Positions 1 to 9,195 of a stretch of 64,000 nucleotides of DNA are shown one piece after another (position 1 is the stretch's first letter; the number at the start of each line of letters is the position of its first letter). Position numbers and translations under genes: made by a program. The notes beneath the pieces were generated by a model, which did no database searches, was not told the DNA's origin, and saw only the letters and a list, made by a program, of their open reading frames with translations. Origin of the DNA: Rhodocyclaceae bacterium (GTDB lineage: Bacteria > Pseudomonadota > Gammaproteobacteria > Burkholderiales > Rhodocyclaceae); assembly GCA_016718525.1 (NCBI GenBank), contig JADKDD010000002.1, positions 1,488,001 to 1,552,000 on the forward strand, written 5' to 3'.

Positions 1-1090
1 GGCATGCAATAACAGCAACTCCCCAGCATCACCTGTAGTTACCGCAACCGAGGTTGGCGTTATCGTTGCGGAGCCCGGCAAGGCAATCATCAGTCAGGAT
101 CTACCGGGCCGCCTCTCCGCTGTCCGTTCAGCACAGGTTCGTGCACGCGTTGAAGGCGTCATTGAAAAGCAGCTGTTTAGTGAAGGTAGCGATGTCGTTG
201 CAGGAACGCCGCTGTATCGAATTGATCCACGCACGTTTCAAGCCAACGCTGCGGCAGCTGAAGCGGCAGTCGCCAGCGCACGGGCAGTGGTGGACCGCTA
301 TGCACCGTTGTTATCAATAAAGGCCGTCAGCCAGCAAGAGTTTGATACGGCAACAGCGCAGCTGAGACAAAGTGAGGCAGCACAAGCCCGAGCGCGACTG
401 GATCTCGAAAATGCAACACCCAGAGCGCCGATCTCCGGTCGGATTGGCCGTTCCAATGTGACTGAAGGCTCGTTGACTAGCAAGGATGCCGGCACGCATT
501 TGGTTACGATCGAACAATTGGATCCGATTCGAGTCGATTTTGTTCGCTACTACTCTGATGTCCTGCGCCTGCAGCAGGCAGTGAAGTCGGGCAAGCAAAA
601 ACGCGCCGACGCTGCCGTGGTTGAGTTGGTCCAGGAAGATGGTTCGGTCTACCCGGAAAAAGGCGCGGTCCGCTTTTCAGATATGGCAGTTGATCCTTCT
701 TCCGGTTCAATTCTTCTGCGCGCCGAATTTCCAAATCCGCGGCGCGAGTTGCTGCCAGGTACATTTGTCGCCATCCGCTTCCCGCAAGTATTGCTCGACA
801 ACGCAATTCGCCTCCCGCAACGCGCTGTCACGGTTGGTGCGCAAGGTCAGACAGTCATGGTCGTTGATGCTGACAATAAGGCACAAGTCAGAGTCGTCAA
901 GACCAGCGGGATGTCAGGCTCCGAGTTTATTGTTTTTGAAGGCCTCAAAGCCGGCGAAAAGGTGATCGTTGATGGGTTGCAAAAAGTCCGGCCTGGCGCC
1001 GCTGTTAGTGCGATCCCTTGGCAACCTGACCAACCAATATTGCCAGATTCAGGCAGGTCGGCAGCGAACGCTGGCAGCGCGACGCATTAG
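1..1090 (+). CDS. RND efflux periplasmic adaptor (MFP), 5' partial
   Basis: Membrane-fusion subunit of a tripartite RND pump, linking the inner-membrane permease to the outer-membrane channel. The frame is open from base 2 and the start lies outside the window. About 362 residues are visible. The second visible codon is a cysteine followed by NNS, which fits the lipidation cysteine of a lipoprotein signal peptide, so only the signal peptide is missing. Next come a lipoyl-like half (GRLSAVRSAQVRARVEG), an Ala/Gln-rich alpha hairpin at about residues 75-130, the second half-motif (APISGRIGRS) and a C-terminal beta domain. The permease gene follows after 20 bases, so this is the first visible gene of the operon. 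The family assignment is firm; the substrate is unknown. Confidence 0.93.
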   Translation, partial: ACNNSNSPASPVVTATEVGVIVAEPGKAIISQDLPGRLSAVRSAQVRARVEGVIEKQLFSEGSDVVAGTPLYRIDPRTFQANAAAAEAAVASARAVVDRYAPLLSIKAVSQQEFDTATAQLRQSEAAQARARLDLENATPRAPISGRIGRSNVTEGSLTSKDAGTHLVTIEQLDPIRVDFVRYYSDVLRLQQAVKSGKQKRADAAVVELVQEDGSVYPEKGAVRFSDMAVDPSSGSILLRAEFPNPRRELLPGTFVAIRFPQVLLDNAIRLPQRAVTVGAQGQTVMVVDADNKAQVRVVKTSGMSGSEFIVFEGLKAGEKVIVDGLQKVRPGAAVSAIPWQPDQPILPDSGRSAANAGSATH

Positions 1091-1110
1091 GCGGCGCGAA
1101 GCTCAACTCC

Positions 1111-4100
1111 ATGTTTGCACGTTTCTTCATTGATCGACCGATATTTGCATGGGTTATTGCCCTCATCATTTTGCTTGCCGGCGGGTTGGCATTGCGGCAA
1201 TTGCCGATTGCCAGCTACCCCGCAGTTGCACCGCCGGCCTTGGCCATCAGCGTAAGCTATCCGGGGGCGTCAGCACAGGTCATTGAGGAATCTGTTGTCA
1301 CTCTGATCGAACAGGAAATGGCGGGCCTTGAGCACTTGCTCTATGTCGACGCCACGGCCGAACTGGGTACCGGCACAATTACCTTGACGTTCAACGCCGG
1401 CACCAACCTTGATATTGCTGCGGTGGAAACTCAGAACCGGGTAAAGCGCGTTGAAGCCCGATTACCTGAAGAAGTCAGGCGTCTTGGTATCAACGTCACG
1501 AAATCGGCACGCAACTACTTGATGTTTGTTTCCCTGTATTCACCCGATAACAGCCGTGACTACGTTGCGCTTGGAAGTTACGTCGCAGCCAACGTACTAG
1601 ATAGCATCAGGCGGGTGCCCGGAGTTGGTGAAGGTGTTTTGTTTGGTACCGAATACTCGATGCGGATCTGGTTACGACAAGATCGCCTGACCGCTTTCGG
1701 CATCTCGGCGGGTGACGTAGCCAAAGCCGTCCGTTCGCAAAACGTTCAACTGGCAACCGGTGAAGTCGGACAATTGCCGGCGGCACCCGGACAACAAATC
1801 AACGCAGTTATCGTTACCCGATCCCGCCTGGCTACGGTTGAAGAGTTCGGTGACGTAATCGTTCGGTCGAGAGCTGACGGAGCCGTGGTGAGGGTAAAGG
1901 ATATTGCTCGAGTTGAGCTCGGTGCCCAGGATTACAGCGTTGCCGCGCGCCTCGACGGACAACAAGCCGCTTCGGTCGCTATTCGGTTGGCGCCAGGTGC
2001 CAATGCGCTGGATACCGCTCGTGCGGTCAAGGCGAAAATGGCGGAGCTTGAACGATATTTTCCTCCCGGGATCAAGTGGGTAGTGCCTTACGACACCTCA
2101 ACCTTCGTTGAGATTTCATTGCATGAAGTGGTGATCACTTTGATCGAGGCGATGGTTCTGGTTGTCCTCGTGATGTACCTCTTCATGGGAAACCTGCGTG
2201 CCACTTTTATTCCGGCGATTGTGGTGCCGGTCGCTCTAGTTGGGGCAACTGTCGGCCTTTACTTTGCCGGGTTCTCAATCAACGTACTGACCTTGTTCGC
2301 CTTGGTGCTGGCGATCGGTCTGGTCGTCGATGATGCCATTGTGGTCGTTGAAAACGTCGAGCGCATCATGAGCGAAGAGGGGCTTCCGCCCAGAGAAGCG
2401 ACTCGAAAGGCGATGGATCAAATCGTCGGCGCAATCATCGCGATAACGCTGGTGCTGACGGCTGTCTTTATTCCCATGGCCTTTTTTGGCGGTACGGTCG
2501 GTGCCATCTACCGGCAGTTCGCGGTGACGCTTATTCTAGCGATGGGTTTTTCTGCGTTGATGGCTTTGACCCTAACACCGGCTCTCTGCGCGACGCTTTT
2601 AAAGCACACGCCCGGCGAAAGCGTTATGCCGACGTCAGGTCCACTCGGCGCTTTTAATCGGTTTTTTACCCGGACGACGACCCGTTATCACGCTGGAGTC
2701 GCGCGGGTGCTCGGACGCACGGGCCGTTTCTTGGTGATCTATCTGGTCTTGCTCATCGCTACCGGCTGGGTCTTTTCACGTCTGCCTGGTAGTTTTCTGC
2801 CTGAGGAAGACCAAGGATATTTTATTGCGGTCATTCAACTGCCACCTGGAGCCACGCGCGAGCGCACACTTGAAGTGATGGCCGCAGTAGAGCAGCATTA
2901 CCTAAAACAGCCTGAGGTTGAACATGTGGTGGGCGTTGCCGGATTTTCCTTTTTTGGACGCGGGCAATCAGGGGCAATCACCTTTGTTCGACTGAAGCCA
3001 TGGGACCAAAGGGAGGCCAAGGAGAGTATCGCCAGCAGTGTTGTCGGTCGCATGAATTCCTCCTTTTACCGTATCAAACAGGCAATGGTGTTTGCGGTGA
3101 ACCCGCCAGCAATCCCTGAACTGGCCGCGCTAGGCGGATTTGATTTCCGTCTTCAGGATCGCGCCGGGCTTGGCCGAGAACGACTTTTAGATGCCCGCAA
3201 CCTGCTGCTTGATCTTGCTTCCAAGCATCCTGCCTTGTCTGGTGTCCGTCCGGAGGGACAGGAAGCCGCGCCGCAGGTCATGCTCGACGTCAATCGACAA
3301 AAAACGCGCGCACAGGCAATTGACATGGCAGACCTCAATGAAACCTTGCAGTCTGTTCTCGGCAGTGCCTACATCAACGATTTCGTTCGCGAGGGCAGGA
3401 TTTTGCGGGTTCAAATGCAAGCCGAACCACGAAGCCGTGTGTCAGCGGAAAGCATCCTTGCCTTACCCGTGCGTAACGTTCGTGGCGAGTTGAGTTCGCT
3501 TACCAGTCTGGCATCTGTTAGTTGGATCGCTGCACCGCCAAAACTGGATCGCTATAACGGTTCGCCAGCCATGAAGATTTCCGGCGGTCCGGCTCCTGGT
3601 CGATCTACCGGAGAAGCCATGGCCGCAATGGAGGAAATCGCTCTGCAATTGCCGGTCGGTATCGGTTTTGAATGGTCAGGCACATCCTATGAAGAGCGAC
3701 TATCGGGCAGTCAGGCTCCCTTCCTGTTTGCAATTTCGTTGATTGTGGTCTTCCTTTGCCTTGCCGCACTTTACGAAAGTTGGTCGGTCCCATTTGCCGT
3801 CATGCTGGTAGTCCCGCTCGGTATTTTTGGTGCGGTGATGGCTGTAAGTTTGCGAGGTCTGCCTAATGACGTGTACTTCAAGGTCGGTCTCATCGCGATC
3901 ATTGGTCTGTCGGCAAAAAATGCGATTCTGATCATTGAGTTTGCACGCGACTTGCAGGAGCAGGGCAGGGATCTGGTGGAGGCCACACTTGAAGCTTGCC
4001 GGCTACGCTTCCGGCCAATTTTGATGACGTCAATCGCTTTTATGTGCGGCGTTTTGCCGCTGGCCTTTTCCAGCGGTGCCGGCGCCGCCAGTCGTCATGC

Positions 4101-4236
4101 TATTGGGACTGGTGTGCTGGGTGGCATGTTTGCAGCGACTGTCTTGGCGGTCTATCTGGTACCGGTGTTTTTTGTTGTCGTCAGACGAATTTTTCCGGGA
4201 CACGCCAGACATCGTCAGGAGCTAAACGATGGTTAG
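1111..4236 (+). CDS. RND multidrug efflux permease (AcrB/MexB, HAE1 family)
   Basis: Proton-driven inner-membrane pump of the hydrophobe/amphiphile efflux type. The 1041 residues are full length for the family. The N-terminus MFARFFIDRPIFAWVIA is the usual first transmembrane helix. The paired proton-relay aspartates are present at residues 407-408 in GLVVDDAIVVVEN, the same numbering as AcrB, and the relay lysine is near 936 in SAKNAILIIEFA. It sits between the adaptor and the outer-membrane factor and overlaps the latter by 8 bases, so translation is probably coupled. The sequence does not show the substrate range. The repressor, if there is one, would lie left of the window. Confidence 0.96.
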   Translation: MFARFFIDRPIFAWVIALIILLAGGLALRQLPIASYPAVAPPALAISVSYPGASAQVIEESVVTLIEQEMAGLEHLLYVDATAELGTGTITLTFNAGTNLDIAAVETQNRVKRVEARLPEEVRRLGINVTKSARNYLMFVSLYSPDNSRDYVALGSYVAANVLDSIRRVPGVGEGVLFGTEYSMRIWLRQDRLTAFGISAGDVAKAVRSQNVQLATGEVGQLPAAPGQQINAVIVTRSRLATVEEFGDVIVRSRADGAVVRVKDIARVELGAQDYSVAARLDGQQAASVAIRLAPGANALDTARAVKAKMAELERYFPPGIKWVVPYDTSTFVEISLHEVVITLIEAMVLVVLVMYLFMGNLRATFIPAIVVPVALVGATVGLYFAGFSINVLTLFALVLAIGLVVDDAIVVVENVERIMSEEGLPPREATRKAMDQIVGAIIAITLVLTAVFIPMAFFGGTVGAIYRQFAVTLILAMGFSALMALTLTPALCATLLKHTPGESVMPTSGPLGAFNRFFTRTTTRYHAGVARVLGRTGRFLVIYLVLLIATGWVFSRLPGSFLPEEDQGYFIAVIQLPPGATRERTLEVMAAVEQHYLKQPEVEHVVGVAGFSFFGRGQSGAITFVRLKPWDQREAKESIASSVVGRMNSSFYRIKQAMVFAVNPPAIPELAALGGFDFRLQDRAGLGRERLLDARNLLLDLASKHPALSGVRPEGQEAAPQVMLDVNRQKTRAQAIDMADLNETLQSVLGSAYINDFVREGRILRVQMQAEPRSRVSAESILALPVRNVRGELSSLTSLASVSWIAAPPKLDRYNGSPAMKISGGPAPGRSTGEAMAAMEEIALQLPVGIGFEWSGTSYEERLSGSQAPFLFAISLIVVFLCLAALYESWSVPFAVMLVVPLGIFGAVMAVSLRGLPNDVYFKVGLIAIIGLSAKNAILIIEFARDLQEQGRDLVEATLEACRLRFRPILMTSIAFMCGVLPLAFSSGAGAASRHAIGTGVLGGMFAATVLAVYLVPVFFVVVRRIFPGHARHRQELNDG

Positions 4237-5722
4237 GATGTGGTTCATTGTTGTCCCTCTGGTGGCAATTGCGGCGTGCTCACAGGCGCCGGAGTATGTC
4301 CGACCAGCGCTACCGGTTGCCAACCAGTGGCCTGATTCACCGGTTAGTCGTGGCGAGATATCAGTGCCAGCCGGTACTGCTAACGGCAACGCGCCAGCGT
4401 CAAGTCAGAAAATCGATATTTCCCAGATGCGGCTGAAACTAGACAAACAGGTCGCTTGGCGTGCCGTCTTCCCGGATGACTATCTGCAGAGCTTAATTGA
4501 CCAGGCCCTGGCGCACAACCGTGATCTGGCGATTGCGGTGTTCCGCGTTGACGAGGCTCGCGCGCTGGCAGGGATTGCTGGCGCAGCTCGCCTGCCCTCC
4601 CTGGATTTTGCAGCTTTTCATGAGGCAAGAGGGTATTCCACCAACTCTGCACGAACCAGTTCACAGACCACCAGCCAACGCTACGACATCAATATCGCTG
4701 TGCCGGCTTTTGAGCTGGATTTTTGGGGGCGTGTAGAAAATCTTGACGATGCGGCGCGGGCAAATTTTCTTGCCAGTGAATATGCGCGTGAGGCGTTTCG
4801 ATTGATACTGATACGGGATGTTGCACAAGCCTGGTTCAGTGTCATTGAGCTAAAACAACGATGGATTCTGGCGGAGCAGACAGTTAGCAGTCGCGAAGAG
4901 GCGCTAATTCTTGTCATGCGAAGACGAGACGCAGGGTTGGTCGATGATATTGATTTTCATCAGGCCACTGGCGCACTCGCCAACGCGCGGGCGGAGGTCG
5001 CAATATTGGCTCGGCAATACGCTGCGGCCGAAAGTGGTCTCCAATTGTTGCTTGGCGCGGAGGTGCCAAAACAGGTAATTCTGCAGAACGGAATGTCGTT
5101 AACGCTGTTGCAGTCGACGACAGGGAACGGTGTTGTGCAGGTACGAGATGTGACCGTAGGGTTACCCTCGGAGGTACTGTTGAATCGCCCCGACATCCTC
5201 GCAGCTGAACAAAAACTGATCGCGGCAAACGCGAATGTCGGCGCTGCGCGGGCAGCGTTTTTTCCCAGGATAACGTTGACCACCACCGCCGGCAGTGCCA
5301 GCAGCGCGCTATCGGATTTGTTTACTGCAGGTAGCGGTGTTTGGAGTTTCGTCCCGGCAATCGCTGTTCCATTGTTCGACGGAGGACGAAATCAAGACAA
5401 CCTCGATATTGCTGAAGCACGAAAGAATATCGCCATCGCCGAATATGAAAAGGCAATTCAGACCGCGTTTCGCGAGATTGCCAGTCTGCTAGCGGCGCGA
5501 ACACATTACGTTAATCAAATTCAGTCACTTCAAATTGGTAGCGATGCACAGTTGGAACGCCTGCGTCTGGTTGATGCCCGTTATGCCGCAGGCGTTACCA
5601 ATCACCTTCAGTTGTTGGAGGCGCAGCGGGACAGTTTTGTTACCCAGCAGGTATTGCTGATCGCCAAACAACAGGCGTTGTCGACGAGCGCCGCTTTGTA
5701 CGCAGCGCTAGGTAATTTCTAA
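4229..5722 (+). CDS. Outer-membrane factor lipoprotein (NodT/OprM family)
   Basis: Outer-membrane channel of the efflux pump, 497 residues. A lipoprotein signal peptide is visible: a hydrophobic stretch ends in AIAAC, with Cys17 as the lipidation site, followed by SQAPEYVRP, typical of OprM/NodT proteins. Two OEP repeats follow, each with long alpha-helical barrel segments (for example DEARALAGIAGAARLPSLD and AEQKLIAANANVGAARAAFFP). The gene overlaps the permease stop by 8 bases and ends the operon. The next 330 bases hold no clear terminator. Confidence 0.95.
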   Translation: MVRMWFIVVPLVAIAACSQAPEYVRPALPVANQWPDSPVSRGEISVPAGTANGNAPASSQKIDISQMRLKLDKQVAWRAVFPDDYLQSLIDQALAHNRDLAIAVFRVDEARALAGIAGAARLPSLDFAAFHEARGYSTNSARTSSQTTSQRYDINIAVPAFELDFWGRVENLDDAARANFLASEYAREAFRLILIRDVAQAWFSVIELKQRWILAEQTVSSREEALILVMRRRDAGLVDDIDFHQATGALANARAEVAILARQYAAAESGLQLLLGAEVPKQVILQNGMSLTLLQSTTGNGVVQVRDVTVGLPSEVLLNRPDILAAEQKLIAANANVGAARAAFFPRITLTTTAGSASSALSDLFTAGSGVWSFVPAIAVPLFDGGRNQDNLDIAEARKNIAIAEYEKAIQTAFREIASLLAARTHYVNQIQSLQIGSDAQLERLRLVDARYAAGVTNHLQLLEAQRDSFVTQQVLLIAKQQALSTSAALYAALGNF

Positions 5723-6051
5723 AGGAACAAAAAGCGACGCGCATGAAACACGCATTTGGGTTGATTTTGGCGGAGGAGTTGTTTCGCCCTAATCTCCACT
5801 ATCATCATTAAAGTGCCACGGAAGTCGGCAAAAAACTGCGGAGGTGCGGGCAAGAAGTGCTTGCTCGGTGAACTGCCCGCCGTTGTAATTGGCGTAATGG
5901 TGTTGCATTTCGCCATCCTGCCTCCCGACCCGCCGGAGATTCCACGTGGCTCCGACTACATCAATGGCCGGGGTCGGGCCGATTCCAGCGGCTGAGTTCA
6001 AATATTGGTCGTCAAACAATCAATTCAACAATTTACCGAGGAGACAAAGAG
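5723..6051. other. Intergenic region without recognised gene
   Basis: This 329-base stretch lies between the efflux operon and the lysE-family gene. Short ORFs exist on both strands, but none resembles a known protein or has a good ribosome binding site. An inverted repeat TGCGGGCA (5845-5852) with TGCCCGC (5874-5880) could form a hairpin, but no T-run follows it. The last bases contain the purine-rich ribosome binding site of the next gene (GAGGAGACAAAGAG directly before the ATG). A promoter for that gene presumably lies here, but no convincing -35/-10 pair was found. Confidence 0.5.
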
Positions 6052-6678
6052 ATGATCGACGTTACTTGGCTCTTATTTGTCCTTGCCTCACTTTTGCTCA
6101 TCATGACACCCGGCCAGGACATGATTCTTGTCATGTCACGCTCCATTGCGCAGGGCCCCGCCGCAGGCGTTGCCACGGCCACTGGCGTGAGCGTTGGCCT
6201 GGTTGGTCATACCGTCCTGGCTACGCTGGGGCTGGGCGCAATCCTGCGCACCTCCGAATGGCTCTTTCTGGTACTCAAGCTTATTGGTGCCGCCTATCTA
6301 GTGTACCTTGGAGTACAACTGCTGCGGGCCAAGCAGCATGAGTTAGCAATCGCGAGTGGTGCAACGCGTTCGCTGTGGCGGCTGTTCCTCGACGGAGCAA
6401 TTTCAAACGTGACCAACCCTAAGATTGCCATTTTTTACTTCGCCTTTCTGCCGCAGTTCGTCCTGCCCGGCGCTGCACATCCTACATTGGCAGTCTTTGT
6501 CCTCGGCTTGGTGTTCGCCGGGCTGACTTTTCTGGTCAAAGGTTCGGTAGGCCTCGGCGCTGGACTGCTCTCCGGGTGGTTGCGCGAACATCCGAAAGCG
6601 CTGACTTGGATCTATCGCAGCAGTGGCGCCGTGCTGGTTTGCCTTGGAATCAAGCTGGCCTTTGAACGGCGGCCTTGA
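6052..6678 (+). CDS. LysE/RhtB family amino-acid exporter
   Basis: Predicted inner-membrane exporter of amino acids or related metabolites, 208 residues. The N-terminal motif TPGQDMILVMSRSIAQG, followed by a glycine-rich helix (GVATATGVSVGL), is the LysE/RhtB signature. The residue pattern gives about six membrane segments. NVTNPKIAIFYFAFLPQF in the middle matches the conserved RhtB region. A strong Shine-Dalgarno sequence (AGGAGA) precedes the ATG. It stands alone, and the substrate cannot be inferred. Confidence 0.93.
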   Translation: MIDVTWLLFVLASLLLIMTPGQDMILVMSRSIAQGPAAGVATATGVSVGLVGHTVLATLGLGAILRTSEWLFLVLKLIGAAYLVYLGVQLLRAKQHELAIASGATRSLWRLFLDGAISNVTNPKIAIFYFAFLPQFVLPGAAHPTLAVFVLGLVFAGLTFLVKGSVGLGAGLLSGWLREHPKALTWIYRSSGAVLVCLGIKLAFERRP

Positions 6679-6733
6679 GGTAGACTTTCTCAATGGGCAA
6701 CACAACCGAGTTCACTGGCCGGAGATTCTGCAA

Positions 6734-7114
6734 ATGAAACATCTGGTCTCGGCAATGTTGGTCGTCGTTGCCATCATTCACTTATTGCCGCTTTCCGGTG
6801 TCGTCAGTAGCGATCGCTTGACCGCACTTTATGGTTTGAATTTCAGCGAGCCAAACCTGGCGATTCTGATGCGCCATCGCGCCGTGCTATTCGGTATTCT
6901 TGGCGTGTTCTTGCTTTTCGCTGCATTTCATCCACCACTGCAATTGGCTGCATTCATCGTCGGTTTTGTCAGCGTGATTTCTTTTCTTTGGTTGGCTTGG
7001 TCTGTCGGCGATTACAACGGTCAAGTTGCTCGAGTGTTTGCGGCGGATATTGTGGCGCTGTTGTGTTTGATCGCCGGAGCGGTTGCGCATGTCGCCATGG
7101 ATCGGGTGAGTTAG
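6734..7114 (+). CDS. Small four-helix membrane protein, unknown function
   Basis: Predicted integral membrane protein of 126 residues with about four hydrophobic segments and short charged loops (SSDRLTALYG, MRHRAVLFG). I chose the ATG at 6734, which starts MKHLVSAMLV; the frame stays open upstream but that part looks non-coding. Similar proteins occur in many proteobacteria and are sometimes labelled phosphopantetheine adenylyltransferase. That label is almost certainly wrong, because no nucleotidyltransferase motif is present. The gene lies 55 bases after the LysE-type exporter and may be cotranscribed with it. Confidence 0.75.
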   Translation: MKHLVSAMLVVVAIIHLLPLSGVVSSDRLTALYGLNFSEPNLAILMRHRAVLFGILGVFLLFAAFHPPLQLAAFIVGFVSVISFLWLAWSVGDYNGQVARVFAADIVALLCLIAGAVAHVAMDRVS

Positions 7115-7172
7115 CTTTAGGTGCGCAAACAAATGTAGTCAGCGGTCAGGCGAAAACTCGGCTGATAACCCG

Positions 7173-7198
7173 CCAGTTGGTGCTGGTGATACGCCGTT
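7173..7198 (+). repeat. Dispersed 26-bp repeat, copy A (intergenic)
   Basis: Matches CCAGTTGGTGCTGGT, three variable bases (GAT), then ACGCCGT; only the last base departs from consensus. It lies between the convergent ends of the small membrane protein gene and darP. Confidence 0.85.
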
Positions 7199-7237
7199 GA
7201 ATCGCTGTCCATGCGCGGACCGAGGCATCTAGCTTTC

Positions 7238-7822
7238 TTAGTCGTTCGTTTCCTCGTCAGCACCGCCTGCCGATTCCTGCGCCTGGATTCTTCCCGAATC
7301 TACCAACTCCCGCAATTCCCGAAATAACTCTCGAAACGACTTCGGTGGCTTTTTCTGTTCGGCTTCCTTGATCGCATTACGTCGCAACTGGCGCAGGCGT
7401 TGGATGTCGGCTTCGGGATAGGCTTCTGCGAGTTGCTTGAAGCCGGATTCGTCGGCCATGAGTTTGGTGCGCAGGGCTTCCAACCGGTGTTGGCGGGCGG
7501 TGCTGGCAGCGGAAGCGCCTTTGACCTCATCCACAGCTGCTTGCAGGGGTTCCGGATCGGTTGAGCGCATCAATTTGCCGATGAACTGCATTTGACGGCG
7601 GCGGCCTTCATGGGCGGTGATACGTTGGGCTTCCAAAATCGCGTCTTTGAGACGTTCCGGCATGTCGATTTTGGCCAATCGTTCCTTCGAGAGGGCAACT
7701 AATTCCTCACCCAGGTGCTGCAATGCGGTGCTTTCCCGCTTTCTTTGCGATTTGCTGGGGCCATCCCACTCCAATTCGCCCTCGTTTGGGGCATCAGCGG
7801 TTAATATCGTGGTCTTCTTCAT
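7238..7822 (-). CDS. darP: Ribosome-associated protein DarP (YjgA, DUF615)
   Basis: Small basic and acidic helical protein of 194 residues that in E. coli associates with late 50S ribosomal precursors. DUF615 hallmarks are seen: PSKSQRKRESTALQHLGEELVALS near the N-terminus, RRRQMQFIGKLMR in the middle, and FRQLRRNA-like and SFRELFRELRELV segments near the C-terminus. The start at 7822 (MKKTTIL) gives the usual family length; a longer reading would run into pmbA. It is divergent from pmbA with only 15 bases between start codons, an arrangement conserved in many beta- and gammaproteobacteria. Confidence 0.92.
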   Translation of the reverse strand: MKKTTILTADAPNEGELEWDGPSKSQRKRESTALQHLGEELVALSKERLAKIDMPERLKDAILEAQRITAHEGRRRQMQFIGKLMRSTDPEPLQAAVDEVKGASAASTARQHRLEALRTKLMADESGFKQLAEAYPEADIQRLRQLRRNAIKEAEQKKPPKSFRELFRELRELVDSGRIQAQESAGGADEETND

Positions 7823-7837
7823 CGTAAGGATTGTCGC

Positions 7838-9187
7838 ATGATGCAGGGCGCGACTCAAAATTTTGGTCATTCGCAGGACGAACTCCGCGAACTTGCCGGT
7901 GTGGTGCTTGATCACGCTCGCGCTGAGGGTGCGTCGGCCTGTGAGGTGGATGTGTCCGAGGGTTTCGGTCAGTCGGTGAGCGTGCGGCGGCAGGAAGTCG
8001 AGACGCTGGAATACAACCGCGACAAGGGAATGGGGGTGACGGTGTACCTTGGTCAGCGGCGCGGGCACGCCAGTAGCTCGGATTTTTCGCTGACCGCGAT
8101 TCATGCCACCGTCGATGCTGCGCTGGCAATTGCACGGTTTACGGCCGAGGACAATTGTGCCGGGCTGCCTGACCCTAAGCTATTTGCCAAAAAGCCGATG
8201 GAACTTGAGTTGTTTCATCCGTGGAATATTTCAATTGCCGACTCAATCGCTCTGGCGAAGCGTTGCGAGCAGGCAGCGTTTGATGTCAGTCCGCTAATCA
8301 AGAACTCCGAAGGCGCCAACGTCTCGGCACAGCAGTCACATTTTGTCTCCGCCAATAGTTTGGGGTTCATGGCCGGGTTTGCAACCTCTCGGCATTCCGT
8401 TTCCTGCTCGGTTATCGCCGGCAACGGTCAGGACATGCAGCGTGACGATTGGTATGTGACGCAGCGCAACGCCGCGAATTTCCCGGCAGTCGAAAAGGTC
8501 GGTGACTACGCAGCGCGGCGAGCACTCTCCCGGCTTAAGCCGCGTCGCCTGAAGACGCGCAAGTGTCCGGTAGTGTTCGAAGCCTCCCTCGCTGTTGGTC
8601 TGATCGGTAGTTTCGTGCACGCGGTTTCCGGCGGTGCGCTGTATCGCAAAACCAGTTTTCTTTTGGGGTCACTGGGCAAACCAATTTTCCCCGACTTTGT
8701 TCAAATTAGCGAGCGACCGCATCTCAAGGGCGCGTTTTCATCGTCGCCATTTGATGATGACGGCGTTGCCACCAAGGATAGAGAAGTGGTCAAGAGTGGC
8801 GTGGTTGCCGGATATTTCTTATCCACCTATTCGGCGCGCAAGTTGGGTATGCGTACGACAGCCAACGCCGGCGGCGCGCATAACCTGATCGTTCGCTCCG
8901 GCGATTGCGACTTGCCCGGATTGTTGCGCAAGATGGGCACCGGTTTGCTGGTAACCGAATTGATGGGGCAGGGTGTGAACTACGTCACTGGTGATTACTC
9001 GCGCGGGGCAGCGGGGTATTGGGTCGAGAACGGAGAAATCGCCTACCCGGTGCACGAAATCACCATTGCAGGAAACCTCCGGACCATGTTCAAGGGCATT
9101 GCTGCTATCGGTAAGGACATCGAGACGCGTGGCTCGAAGCAGGTCGGCTCGATTCTGATCGACCAGATGACTATTGCCGGGAACTAG
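7838..9187 (+). CDS. pmbA: Metalloprotease PmbA (TldE subunit)
   Basis: Subunit of the TldD/TldE cytosolic protease, which matures modified peptides such as microcin B17 and degrades the CcdA antitoxin in E. coli. The 449 residues are full length. Features include an N-terminal alpha/beta domain (VSVRRQEVETLEYNRDKGMGV) and the C-terminal family region with GVNYVTGDYSRGAAGYWVEN and FPVHEITIAGN-like segments. TldE lacks the zinc-binding HExxxH of TldD, and none is seen here. tldD is not in this window. The gene is divergent from darP. Confidence 0.94.
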   Translation: MMQGATQNFGHSQDELRELAGVVLDHARAEGASACEVDVSEGFGQSVSVRRQEVETLEYNRDKGMGVTVYLGQRRGHASSSDFSLTAIHATVDAALAIARFTAEDNCAGLPDPKLFAKKPMELELFHPWNISIADSIALAKRCEQAAFDVSPLIKNSEGANVSAQQSHFVSANSLGFMAGFATSRHSVSCSVIAGNGQDMQRDDWYVTQRNAANFPAVEKVGDYAARRALSRLKPRRLKTRKCPVVFEASLAVGLIGSFVHAVSGGALYRKTSFLLGSLGKPIFPDFVQISERPHLKGAFSSSPFDDDGVATKDREVVKSGVVAGYFLSTYSARKLGMRTTANAGGAHNLIVRSGDCDLPGLLRKMGTGLLVTELMGQGVNYVTGDYSRGAAGYWVENGEIAYPVHEITIAGNLRTMFKGIAAIGKDIETRGSKQVGSILIDQMTIAGN

Positions 9188-9195
9188 TCGCCAGC

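Noticed and set aside
831..856. GTTGGTGC with a nearby CAGACAGTC in the efflux adaptor gene, partly like the dispersed repeat
   Set aside because: The right half does not align and the peptide fits the normal adaptor-family sequence, so it is likely coincidence.
5813..5995. 60-codon ORF in the gap before the LysE gene
   Set aside because: No ribosome binding site and no recognisable domain; low-complexity look and a competing ORF on the other strand.
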